Translations under genes and position numbers: made by a program
Notes under the pieces: generated by a model
Databases searched by the model: none
The model's input: the letters and a program-made list of their open reading frames with translations, nothing else
Told to the model about the DNA's origin: nothing
From: Heliocidaris tuberculata
Taxonomy: Eukaryota; Echinodermata; Echinoidea; Camarodonta; Echinometridae
Direction: 5' to 3'
DNA: 64,000 nucleotides
Assembly: GCA_025618425.1 (NCBI GenBank)
Contig: CM046835.1
Coordinates: 16,893,959-16,957,958, forward strand
In this document: piece after piece, positions 27,126 to 38,147 of the stretch
How positions within the stretch are numbered: the first letter of the stretch is position 1
Layout of the letters: the number at the start of each line of letters is the position of its first letter

Positions 27126-28598
27126 GATTTGATATTGCAGGACATGTGGGAGATTATCCCCTTAGCTTTAATACACGATTGGGAATCAGATTGTACACAA
27201 ACTACTGCACACTACTTTCCAATAGACATAACACGCAAAATTAGGCAGTTTATGACATTGTCTGTGATGGTATATGTTATAATAGTCGAAAAAGATATTA
27301 AAATGAAAGGCAAAAAAAAAAAAAAAAAAAAATGGACCCACCGGGATTCGAACCTGGGTCGGCGGCATGGGAGGCAAGTACTTTACCAATAGACCAAAAG
27401 TTTTGCAATAGACATAACACGTATACGAAAAACGGGTTTCTGAAATCATATTTTGTAGTTAAAAAATAGGCATGATCCCGACATCTGATCAAAAATTGGA
27501 GGGCACACTTGTAAAAGCTTATAGTCTCAGCTATAACATACTCAAATTTGGGAGAAAATCGAGCAGAAATAACAGAGATACTGCTCAAAGAAGACGGGAA
27601 TGTAGAATCAAGATTTGAGAAAAAGTCATGTCCCATAGAGAATACACGCAAAATGAGAAAAATTGACATACCTCCTTTAATCGCAAAAATACGCCATGAT
27701 GCCTTTGTCAAAATGAAAAATCGTGGCAACTGATCTTGTAGAGAATTGTCTCAGCTACATCATATCCAAATTTGGGCGAAAAATGACCAATATTAAAAGA
27801 GTTATAGTCAAATTTGCATAAATTTGATGACGTCATTTTTGAAAAAATGAAATTTTGAGTTTAGACGCCATTTTGATGACTTTGCAATATAATTGAGGCT
27901 CAAATTACCCATGAAATTATATCTATAATTCCTCCTCTACCCAAATATGAAAAAAAATTAGGGGGTCAACGGACTATTTAAAGAGCTAGAGTTATTTTTG
28001 TAGAGGCATGTTTTTACGACTTTTTACACTATTTTGCCCATTGACGCGCGCGCAGATTTTAAAGTTTGACGCGCGCGTGTGGCCTTATGGAATGTCGAGA
28101 ATGCCTGTAAATGGTTGGAAATTGTCAAGAATAGTGTCAGGAACACAAACCATGCGAAAAAACGGCGTTTTTACACTCTGTACGCGCTGCGCACGTGCAT
28201 AACGCGCGCACGGACGCGCACGGACGGAAATTTTTGAAATGCTTGAAATGACCTGAAACGTACTCTCGTTTGATCCTTGGATGATTTTGAGCAGTTTTAA
28301 ATTTTGACGCACGCGTACGCGCGCGTCATGACCTCTGGATGACTTTTGACAACATGACCTGATGACCCATGACCTGAAGTTAATGTCATGTAAATATGGA
28401 CAATTTTTGATGATTGGTTATGAAGATATGATTGATAATGTGATTTGACAAAATGGCGCCTGGATGACGTCACGATGACCTGTTGACCTTGATATGTAAA
28501 CGGGAACATGTCCTCATGGGATGACATCACTGACGAAAATTTGACGAAAATTGATAAAGTACTATTGAAGATTTCGAATGGACAAGGAATGGGGGAAA

Positions 28599-28635
<37 letters not shown>

Positions 28636-28699
28636 ATATAGAAAGAAAATTCGGACGAATATAAAAGGTGATCTGTCGATTACGACAGACCACCTAAAA
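27126..28699. repeat. Array unit 5
   Basis: Starts without a left hairpin (see unit 4) and ends with an (AAAT)n run at 28,598-28,637 and the right hairpin. Sequence from the tRNA-like module to the second CpG block is very close to unit 4. Confidence 0.75.
27333..27403 (-). tRNA. tRNA-Gly-like module, copy 5
   Basis: Close to copy 4, with B box GGTTCGAATCC and an intact T-run directly downstream on the minus strand. Confidence 0.45.
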
Positions 28700-30050
28700 A
28701 AATGGTCCCACCGGGAATCGATCCGGGGGTCGCCGGAATGGAAGGCAAGTGCTTTACCAATGGACCAAAATATTTCCAATAGAGATAACACGTAAATGAA
28801 ATACGGGATTCTGAAATCACATTTTGTAGTGAAAAAATGGGCATGATCCCGACATCTGATCAAAAATTGGAGGGCACACTTGTAAAAGCTTATAGTCTCA
28901 GCTATAACATATTAAAATTTGGAAGAAAATCGAGCATAAATTACAAAGATACTGCTCAAAGAAGACGGGAATGTAGAATCAAGATTTGAGAAAAAGTCAT
29001 GTCCCATAGAGAATACACGCAAAATGAGAAAAATTGACATACCTCCTTTATTCGCAAAAATACGCCATGATGCCTTTGTCAAAATGAAAAATCGTGGTAA
29101 CTGATCTTGTAGAGAATTGTCTCAGCTACATTATATCCAAATTTGGGCGAAAAATGACCAATATTAAAGGAGTTATAGTCAAATTTGCATAAATTTGATG
29201 ACGTCATTTTTGAAAAAATGAAATTTTGAGTTTAGACGCCATGTTGATGACTTTGCAATATAATTAAGGCTCAAATTACCCATGAAATCATATCTATGAT
29301 TCCTCCTCTACCCAAATATAAAAAAAAATTAGGGGGTCAACGGACTATTTAAAGGGCTAGAGTTATTTTTGTAGAGGCATGTTTTTACGACTTTTTACAC
29401 TATTTTGCCCATTGACGCACGTGCAGATTTTAAAGTTTGACGCGCGCGTGTGGCCTTAGGGAATGTCGAGAATGCCTGTAAATGGTTGGAAATTGTCAAG
29501 AATAGTGTCAGGAACACAAACCATGCGAAAAAACGGCGTTTTTACACTCTGTACGCGCTGCGCACGTGCATAACGCGCGCACGGACGCGCACGGACGGAA
29601 ATTTTTGAAATGCTTGAAATGACCTGAAACGTACTCTCGTTTGATCCTTGGATGATTTTGAGCAGTTTTAAATTTTGACGCACGCGTACGCGCGCGTCAT
29701 GACCTCTGGATGACTTTTGACGACATGACCTGATGACCCATGACCTGAAGTTAATGTCATGTAAATATGGACAATTTTTGATGATTGGTTATGAAGATAT
29801 GATTGATAATGTGATTTGACAAAATGGCGCCTGGATGACGTCACGATGACCTGTTGACCTTGATATGTAAACGGGAACATGTCCTCATGGGATGACATCA
29901 CTGACGAAAATTTGACGAAAATTGATACTGGACTTTTGAAGATTTCGAATGGACAAGGAATGGGGGAAATAAAAATAAATAAATAAATATAGAAAGAAAA
30001 TTCGGACGAATATAAAAGGTGATCTGTCGATTACGACAGACCACCTAATA
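28700..30050. repeat. Array unit 6 (starts at the tRNA-like module)
   Basis: The right hairpin of unit 5 abuts the tRNA-like module directly, so the whole left half is missing. The remainder is nearly identical to unit 5, including the rare right-end sequence GACCTTGATATGTAAACGGG. Confidence 0.75.
28703..28774 (-). tRNA. tRNA-Gly-like module, copy 6
   Basis: Here the loop reads CTTCCAT (anticodon TCC, still Gly) and the T-loop is ATCGATTCC. It lies directly against the right hairpin of unit 5 and has only a short T-run. Confidence 0.45.
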
Positions 30051-30103
30051 AAGAAAATTCTGACGAAATTAATAGGTGTTCTGTCTTCGACAGACCACCT
30101 AAC
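30051..30103. repeat. Short hairpin module
   Basis: A ~55-bp module (GAAAATTCTGACGAAATT, then AGGTGTTCTGTC facing GACAGACCACCT) inserted between units 6 and 7. It consists of a right terminus alone. Confidence 0.75.
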
Positions 30104-30905
30104 TAGAAATTTAATTCGTCACTGAAGACGAATTAGGTGGTCTGTCTTTCACTGTGGCAAAGTGCTTTGTCAGGTGTGATAATATTTCTGCAAGATTATA
30201 ATCATAATGTTGACAATGATCATAAGATATGGTCATATAAGTGATGACAATGACGATAATGATATATTGATAATGATGATCATAATGACAATAATGATGA
30301 CAATAACCACGATAACCTAAGTGGCATAGCGCCCCTACAGGTTCAGTTTTATGGGCGATTTTTCGAAAAGTGCTTGAAATGGCATGAAACGTTTGCAAAA
30401 TGAATTTGGGACGATTTGGATCATTTCTAAATTTTGCGCGTGCACGGACGCGCGGACGTACGCGTACGCGCGCGTTTAACGAAATGACCTTGACTGGAAT
30501 GACAGTGACCTTAACCATGCCAAATATGAAAGAGAAATGACATTTCGTTATGAACATATGACCATAAGTTGATTTTCACAAAATGGCGCCTGGATGACGT
30601 CACAATAACCTGATGATCTTGAAAAAGATGTGGGAACTTGACCTTATTACGACTGATGACTGACGAAAATATGAAGAAAATTGACTGAGCCGATTTGGAG
30701 AAATCGGGATAACGAACTGGACGATTTGATATTGCAGGACATGTGGAAGATTATCCCCTTAGCTTTAATACACGACAGGGAATGAGATTCTACACAAACT
30801 ACTGCACACTACTTTCAATAGACATAACACGCAAAATTAGGCAGTTTTTTACATTGTTTGTGATGGTATATGTTATAATAGTCGAAGAAGATGGTAGAAT
30901 GAAAG

Positions 30906-30942
<37 letters not shown>

Positions 30943-32216
30943 ACCCACCGGGAGTCGAACCTGGGTCGCCGGAATGGGAGGCAAGTGCTTTACCAATGGA
31001 CCAAAATATTTCCAATAGAGATAACACGTAGACGAAAAACGGGATTCTCAAATGACATTTTGTAGTTTAAAAAAGGGCATGATCCGGACATCTGATCAAA
31101 AATTGGAGGGCACACTTGTGAAAGCTTATAGTCTCAGCTATAACATACCAAAATTTGGGAGAAAATCGAGCAGAAATAACAGAGATACTGCTCAAAGAAG
31201 ACGGGAATGTAGAATCAAGATTTGAGAAAAAGTCATGTCCCATAGAGAATGCACGCAAAATGAGAAAAATTGACATACCTCCTTTAATCGCAAAAATACG
31301 CCATGATCCCTTTGTCAAAATGAAAAATCGTGACGACTGATCGTGTAGAGAATTGTCTCAGCTACAACATATCAAAATTTGGATGAAAATCGACAACCTA
31401 TTACTGAAATATTGTCAAATGAATACAAAAAATATGACGTCATTTTTTCAAAATCGAATTTTTGAGTTCATAGGCAAATATGATGACGTCACAACATTTG
31501 AGTGGCCAAAATTATGCATGAATTCAGATCTACAACTTACTGGCTTTCGAAATATGTAATAAAATTTGGGGGTCAACGGACTTTCTGACGAGCTATGGCG
31601 GATTATAGATAGGCATGTTTTTACCACTTTTTACATTATATTGCCCATTGACGCGCGCACGAATTTGAAAGTTTGACGCGCGCGTGTGGCATCATGGAAG
31701 GTCGAGAATGACTGTAAATAGTTGGAAATTGTCAAGAATAGTATCAGGAAGACAGACCATGCGAAAAAAACGGCGTTTTTACGTTCTGTATGCGCTGTGC
31801 GCGCGCATAACGCGCGCGCGGACGCGCACGAACGGAAAATTTTGAAATGCTTAAAATGTCCTGAACCGTACTCTCCTTTGATTAAAAAGTGATTTTGAGC
31901 AATTCTAAATTTTGACGCGCGCGTACGTGCGCGTCATTATGCGTGCGCGGATTTTGTTGACATTTTATGTTGACCCTTGACCTGAAGTTTATGTGTGTAA
32001 AATATGGTTCATTTTTGATGACTCGTTATGAAGATATGATCGATAATGTGATTTCACAAAATGGCGCGTGGATGACGTCACGATGACCGGATGACCTTGA
32101 AAAAGATGCGGGAGCTTGATCTCATAGGACATGATGACTGACTAAAATTTGAAGAAAATTGCCTGAGCAGATTTTGAGATTTTATGGAAACAAGAAAGTG
32201 GGAGAAAAAATAAATA
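30101..32216. repeat. Array unit 7 (chimeric)
   Basis: The left half, through the tRNA-like module, is nearly identical to unit 2. The right half, from about 31,340, is nearly identical to unit 3. A template switch or exchange between subfamilies is the simplest reading. Confidence 0.75.
30940..31010 (-). tRNA. tRNA-Gly-like module, copy 7
   Basis: Identical to copies 1 and 2 in the tRNA part, followed by the longest T-run of the set (over 30 bases). Confidence 0.5.
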
Positions 32217-32328
32217 ATAAAGAAAATTCTGACGAAATTAATAGGTGTTCTGTCTTCGACAGACCACCTAAAAAGAAAATTCGTACGAATCCAAAAGGTG
32301 ATCTGTCAATCATGACAGACCACCTAAT
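32217..32328. repeat. Two tandem short hairpin modules
   Basis: Two ~55-bp right-terminus modules in tandem, each with GAAAATTC, a GACGAA or TTCGTACGAA motif, and an AGGTG(A/T)TCTGTC arm facing GACAGACCACCT. Confidence 0.75.
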
Positions 32329-32340
32329 AATAAAAATAAA

Positions 32341-34146
32341 AACTAGAAATTTAATTCGTCACTGAAGACGAATTAGGTGGTCTGTCTTTCACTGTGGCAA
32401 ATTGCTTTGTCAGGTGTGATAATATTTCTGCAAGATTATAATCATAATGTTGACGACAATGATGATAAGATATGGTCATATAAGTGATGACAATGACGAT
32501 TATGATATATTGATAATGATGATCATAATGACAATAATGATGACAATAACCACGATAACCTAAGTGGCATAGCGCCCCTACAGGTTCAATTTTATGGGCG
32601 ATTTTTCGAAAAGTGCTTGAAATGGCATGAAACGTTTGTAAAATGAATTTGGGACGATTTGGATCATTTCTAAATTTTGCGCGCGCACGGACGCGCGGAC
32701 GTACGCGTACGCGCGCGTTTAACGAGATGACCTTGACTGGAATGACAGTGACCTTAACCATGCCAAATATGAAAGAGAAATGACATTTCGTTATGAACAT
32801 ATGACCATAAGTTGATTTTCACAAAATGGCGCCTGGATGACGTCACAATAACCTGATGACCTTGAAAAAGATGTGGGAACTTGACCTTATTAGGACTGAT
32901 GACTGACGAAAATATGAAGAAAATTGACTGAGCCGATTTGGAGAAATCGGGATAACGAACTGGACGATTTGATATTGCAGGACATGTGGAAGATACTGCT
33001 CAAAGAAGACGGGAATATAGAATCAAGATTTGAGAAAAAGTCATCTCCCATAGAGAATGCACGCAAAATGTGAAAAATTGACATGCCTCCTTTAATCGCA
33101 AAAATACGCCATGATTCCTTTGTCAAAATGAAAAATCGTGATTACTGATCTTGTAGAGTATTGTCTCAGCTACATCATATCCAAATTTGGGCGAAAAATG
33201 ACCAATATTAAAGGAGTTATAGTCAAATTTGCATAAATTTGATGACGTCATTTTTGAAAAAATGAAATTTTGAGTTTAGACGCCATTTTGATGATTTTGC
33301 AATATAATTGAGGCTCAAATTACCCATGAAATTATATCTATGATTCCTCCTCTACCCAAATATGAAAAAAAAATTGGGGGGTTTATGGACTATTCAAAGA
33401 GCTAGAGTTAATTTTGTAGAGGCATGTTTTTGCACGTTTTTACGTTATTTTCGCCATAGACGCGCGCACGGATTTTAAAGTTTGACGCACGCGTGCGGCA
33501 TTATTAGATGTCAAGAATGACTGAAACTAATTGGAAATTGTCAAGAATTTTATCAGAAATCGATACCATGCAAAAAAAACGGCATTTTTACCTTCCGTAC
33601 GTGCTGCGCACGCGCAAAACGCGCGCGCGGACGCGTGCGCGCGCAAAATTTTGAAATGCTTAAAATGACCTGAACTGTACTCTACTTTGATCAAAAAGTG
33701 ATTTTAAGCATTTCTAAATTTTGACGCACGCGTACGTGCGCGTCATGACGCGTGCGCGCGTTTTGATGTCATGTGATGTTGACCCTTGACCTGAAGTTAA
33801 TGTGTACCAAATGTGGTTCATTTTTGACGGCTCGTTTTGAAGATATGATCAATAATGTGATTTCATAAAATGGCGCCTGGATGACGTCACAATGACCTGA
33901 TGACCTTGAAAAAGATGCGGGAGCTTGCTCAATGATGGCCTGATAACTGACGAAAATTTGAAAAAATTTGACTTGGACGATCTTGAGATATCATGGAAAC
34001 AAGAAAGTGGGAGAAAAATAAAAATAAAGAATAAATAAAGAAAATTCTGACGAAATTAAAAGGTGATCTGTCTATGACAGACCACCTAATAAAGAAAATT
34101 CGTACGAATCCAAAAGGTGATCTGTCAATCATGACAGACCACCTAA
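32341..34146. repeat. Array unit 8 (tRNA-like module deleted)
   Basis: Begins like unit 2 but at about 32,994 jumps from GGACATGTGGAAGAT straight to ACTGCTCAAAGAAGACGGG, deleting the tRNA-like module and its flanks. It ends with two tandem hairpin modules, after which non-array sequence starts. Confidence 0.75.
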
Positions 34147-35806
34147 TTACTTGTAGTGAGGCATCTTATTCTGTGGATCTCGCCTTTAAACATCAATAAC
34201 AAAATGGCGGAATTTTATGGGACCCGCCTTTTGTTATAGGACAATAAGGTTTCTATACCACATATCGATCTTGGCATAGTCACCCTATTTACTCTATTCG
34301 TATGCAAAACGTAATATTGAAACCACTCAAAACATAAGAAAAATACTAAATTCACTGCAGAAAAACCAAAAACAACTATCAAGGCAAAAACAACAAGAAA
34401 AAATGCCCACTTTTTACAAAACATTTACAACTTCAAGGTGAAACCGACGTCATAGTTTCATCACTAGAAACATGCTGAAAGAAAAAAAAAAGACATGAAG
34501 TTTGAAATAGATCTTTATTATGAAAACACAGCAAATAAGATGGGACAAAACAAGGAAAACACTGCACTTTATTTCATTGTCATCATCAGAGTTCGTATCT
34601 TGAATACTTCTTAAAACGAAAAAAACAACAACACGAAATCAACACCAAACAAAGTCCGAGGAAGTTATCACTGCATCCATGTTTTCGATCTACCTGTCCG
34701 CCTGTCCGCATTCCTCGGGTTATAACTTCTTTTTTTCTCTTTCAAAATCCACGATCCTGAGTTTCCAAATAACATCACAAGATTTTAATGTTATATTAAA
34801 GTAGTATATAATCGATGACGCACTAATTCTAGATGATTCAAACAATGAAATAGAAGAAATTCTGCTTTCAAATATCGCTGCGTCCCTTGCCATCCGCCAT
34901 CTTCGTTTCTATGACAAGAAAGAGCATCGACCAAGACGGAGAAGTTCGCGCATGCGCTTTGATAGTATTTCACCTTTTTGATTTCCTTTTTTCAAACATT
35001 AACCCTTCCCATGTCAATTATAATTCGTTCTTCTTAAGACCCCTCCTCTCCTTCTTCTTCCTCCTTTTCTTCTTCTTCTTCTTCTTCCTCTTCATCATCA
35101 CTATCTTCTTCTTTCTTTTCATATTTTCCTGTTTATATCTTCTTTTTTTATAAACTTCTTCTTCTTCTTCTAAAGGCAAAATAAAGAGAAATTTCACAAT
35201 TTAACACACTAAACGACAATGACTTTGCTTGAAACGTTCCATTCTTTCATTTAATTCATTCAACATGGATTCATGCACTTACATATCAACCACTATGACA
35301 TTTTATGCAAAAGTTTCTGACAACAAAAAAGCAAACAACCATTGTTTTTTTTTTCAAACATGAAAGATCAAGCTTACAGATGACAACCCTCCGTAAAATG
35401 AACTGATGTTCATTTTCTCGATTCATTTTCGTCCAAGTTTTTTTTTTCGACAATGAGGTCCACATCAAACAAAAAACGTTAAGCTTGTAAGCATGCAAGA
35501 CACGTCTTGGAGTTATAAGGTGTTTATTGTTAATTGTTAGAACTAAAGTTTGCTCACATCTCCAGCATTCTTATGGGGGAAGAAGATACGCTCTTCAGAA
35601 GTAAATGGATTGCCCCTTGAGCATCTAAGCAAACTACTGAAGAGTGAAAACCGTTTGCAAGGCCTGAAAATAGTTGAGTTTGTAAAGGCGTTCATGTTTG
35701 CAAAAGAAACGAAATAATATGGAGATTATACTTGATGATATCCTTGCATATTTATCTGTTTATAGATAAATATAGGACTATCAAGCAACTGTGTCAGTAT
35801 ACATAC

Positions 35807-35807
<1 letters not shown>
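34147..35807. other. Non-coding stretch, nothing recognised
   Basis: AT-rich DNA with a CTT/TTC-rich tract at about 35,048-35,135. No gene, RNA or mobile-element signature seen. Confidence 0.6.

Positions 35808-35892
<85 letters not shown>
35808..35892. repeat. (CATA)n-(AT)n microsatellite
   Basis: Four CATA units pass into about 75 bp of pure AT dinucleotide, ending exactly where LINE-like sequence begins. Confidence 0.95.
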
Positions 35893-35897
<5 letters not shown>

Positions 35898-36000
35898 GGG
35901 TACGGATTGGCCTCATCAGCCACCTCCGTACCCATCCCACAGATGGATGATGTATGAAGATGGTCCTCTTCCCGTAGGAAGGACGACGAACATATATATG
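35893..36000 (+). mobile_element. LINE 3' end fragment
   Basis: The plus strand encodes [18 protein letters not shown] and then a stop. This matches the C-terminal zinc-finger-like tail (SRIGL..H.RTH type) seen at the end of reverse transcriptases in many non-LTR retrotransposons. It is followed by a short 3' UTR with a hairpin (GTCCTCTTC facing GGAAGGAC), also typical of these LINE ends. The rest of the element is absent and an AT microsatellite occupies its upstream side. Family assignment is from memory of the motif. Confidence 0.5.
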
Positions 36001-36154
36001 TATATATAATTATGTATCTAATTGTGTATTCATTGATTTGTCTTCTTGTCTATCTGTATAGCTATAGTATCTATCTGTTTAACTTATGTATGTGGTGACT
36101 TATAAAGCTTTTTTTTTATACGTAAATATTGATATCCCTACCTATTAATCTACA

Positions 36155-36190
<36 letters not shown>

Positions 36191-36644
36191 TTTTTTTTTA
36201 ATTTTTGTTTTATTTATCAGCCCGTTCATATCTGTCGCTCATCATGGCTCACTTCCCTAACTGTCCCTATTTATACATGATCATTTAGAAATATTCCAAA
36301 TCAGAGAAGTCACTTGATTTTCTAGTTCTCGCCAAACTCCACACTCTACAAAGGTGATCTTCTCGCAAGGTGGCGCTATTGTATGTTTTCCTGTACCAGC
36401 TGTCTTTCACTTCCAAAATGTCACTCGAGCGAGCCATAGTTTGGTATTTGTTATTGATATTATTGGTATTTTTTTTTTAATTTCATGCATTTATATCCTG
36501 AATATATGCCAAGCTACAGCAATATTCTATTTCTCAATCTAAAAACAAACATCATGACATTGGACATGGTGTGTGTGTGTGCGTGTGTGTGTGTGTGTGT
36601 AATTGGGTTTTTACAGACGTGTATCAACATGATCAATCAGATAT
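36001..36644. other. Non-coding stretch with T-run and GT repeat
   Basis: Contains T-rich sequence at 36,160-36,215 and a (GT)n run at about 36,569-36,600. No gene seen. Confidence 0.6.
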
Positions 36645-36780
36645 GATTATTTACGTCTGGGGACCGACCTTTAACGTCACCATCCGAAAGACGTGACTCA
36701 GTCTCGAACCTGGGTCCGCTGAATCAGTTTATAACTTCCACTGTTAGTTGGATTACAGGCGCACGTCACAACGCCCGAAT
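36645..36780 (-). mobile_element. SINE with Pol III promoter boxes
   Basis: On the minus strand the head has CGGGCG, then GTGCGCCTGTAATCC (36,750-36,764). This resembles the 5' A-box region of 7SL RNA and Alu more than a tRNA. The B box GGTTCGAGACT is at 36,700-36,710. The body then reads CTTTCGGATGGTGACG followed by a TTAAAGGTCGGTCC-type tail. Box order and spacing fit a Pol III-driven SINE. The mixture of 7SL-like and tRNA-like boxes is noted but may be coincidence. Confidence 0.6.
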
Positions 36781-37550
36781 ACACAATTATACTCAGCCTT
36801 ATACACAATTATAATCCGTATGAAGCACTGTAATCATAATGGTCCGTAGTATTTTTTAGAAAAATTAAAAACAGATTATGTGTGTCAAATGTAAGTGATT
36901 CTGTAAAAAAATCCGTCTGACCTCGTCGTAGACAAAAATAGTCTCTTAACCGATTTCGGGGACGAAATCAATAAATTGGTAAGATTGGTTTCGTTACAGA
37001 ATTATTAAGTTTGTTACAGATCACAAGTGTTACATTAGGCTCTCCATTGCCAAATGGTATTAATTTTGGCGATCCCCCCCCCCCCTCTAAAAATTCCATT
37101 CAAAGTCTAACAGTCATTTATACCATTCGGTTTCCAGTTCTTATATTCATGACATTCCGAGGGGAGTTCATAAGCGGTACTTACTAATTATAATTATGTA
37201 CCATTACATTATTTTGTGCATTTCTATACAATTAACCTGCAAAGGAATATAGTATCTTTAAACGATTTCTGTAACATACTTTGATTACTTTCGGCTAAAC
37301 ATGCTAACAAGGTCATTAGAGAATTGATCTGAAAAAAGAGGAAAATCACTTTACACCTATCTATTGTATCTGATTTTCGTTTTAAGGACACTTGTCGAAA
37401 ATATTGACGACGATTTTGGGGAATGAAAAAGAAAAGTCACGTGGATTCTTTTGTACAAAATTGTGGTAGATATGTGCGATGTCCGAAAGCTAATCTTATT
37501 AAATTGCAGATGTGACATTATGTAATGACAAACTGTAGTTTGTTGTACAT
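36781..37550. other. Non-coding stretch, nothing recognised
   Basis: AT-rich, with a C-run near 37,076. No coding or RNA signal. Confidence 0.6.
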
Positions 37551-37551
37551 A

Positions 37552-37555
37552 GAAG

Positions 37556-37609
<54 letters not shown>

Positions 37610-37905
37610 GGGGTAGATGGAGGGAGAGAGGAGGGAGAGAGGAGGGAGGGAAGGAGGGAGAGAAAGAAAGAAGAAAGAACTTGAGGGAGAGTATGAAAGA
37701 GAGAGAGAAAGATAGAGAGAGATAAAGAGAGATAGGGAGAGGTGGAGAGAGAGATATGATAGAATGAGACAGGCAGAGAGAGAGAGAGAGAGATACAGAG
37801 AGAGAGAGAGAGAGAGAGGAAGGAAAAGGGTTTGCCACCTCTTATAGCTCATAGCGGGCCCCTTCCTCTCGGCGCAAAGTACAGAGTGGATGAACATGGA
37901 ACGAC
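37552..37905. repeat. GA microsatellite with a conserved right flank (second copy)
   Basis: An interrupted GA/GGGA tract to about 37,820 is followed by a segment with TAGCGGGCCCCTTCCTCTCG, similar to the flank of the 13.2-kb GA tract. Confidence 0.6.
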
Positions 37906-38147
37906 TGAAGGTTCAGGACGACTCCATAAGAGACGAATAACCAGAGTGAAACGGCAGTATAGTAGGAAGAAAGGAACGGTTTGGGTTGTTTACTGGTTCG
38001 GAGACCACGTGGGGTAGACGAGAGTGAGTCCAGGTACAAGTGGAAATTGGGCAAAATGATTAATTATTTGGTTGATCACACACGATTTGATCCTCTACCC
38101 CCACTCTCTGCATGTATACCCTGCATTCAATCTTTTATAAACTAATG

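Larger units (their letters stand above)
19724..34146. mobile_element. Tandem array of hairpin-ended non-coding units
   Basis: Eight related units make up 14.4 kb. The landmark GGGCATGATCCCGACATC recurs near 20,141, 22,271, 24,357, 26,001, 27,470, 28,839 and 31,075. The left terminus, an AATTCGTC/GACGAATT hairpin followed by AGGTGGTCTGTC, occurs near 19,724, 21,296, 23,417, 25,501, 30,101 and 32,341. The right terminus, an AGGTGATCTGTC/GACAGACCACCT hairpin, occurs near 28,660, 30,020, 30,075, 32,250, 32,300, 34,070 and 34,120. No open frame looks coding; those present are mirrored in all copies with stops and indels. Subterminal inverted repeats plus a 3' hairpin fit Helentron-like non-autonomous elements. 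A satellite-like origin by unequal exchange is the alternative. Confidence 0.75.

Noticed and set aside
19785..34132. Repeated 60-190 residue open frames in the array
   Set aside because: The same frames recur in each unit with stops, shifts and A-run dependent ends. Translations are rich in RVRARPRAR-like runs from CG blocks and match no family I know.
19724..34146. CRISPR-like or integron-like cassette array
   Set aside because: Units are kilobase-sized and the DNA is clearly eukaryotic; hairpins resemble attC only superficially and no integrase is present.
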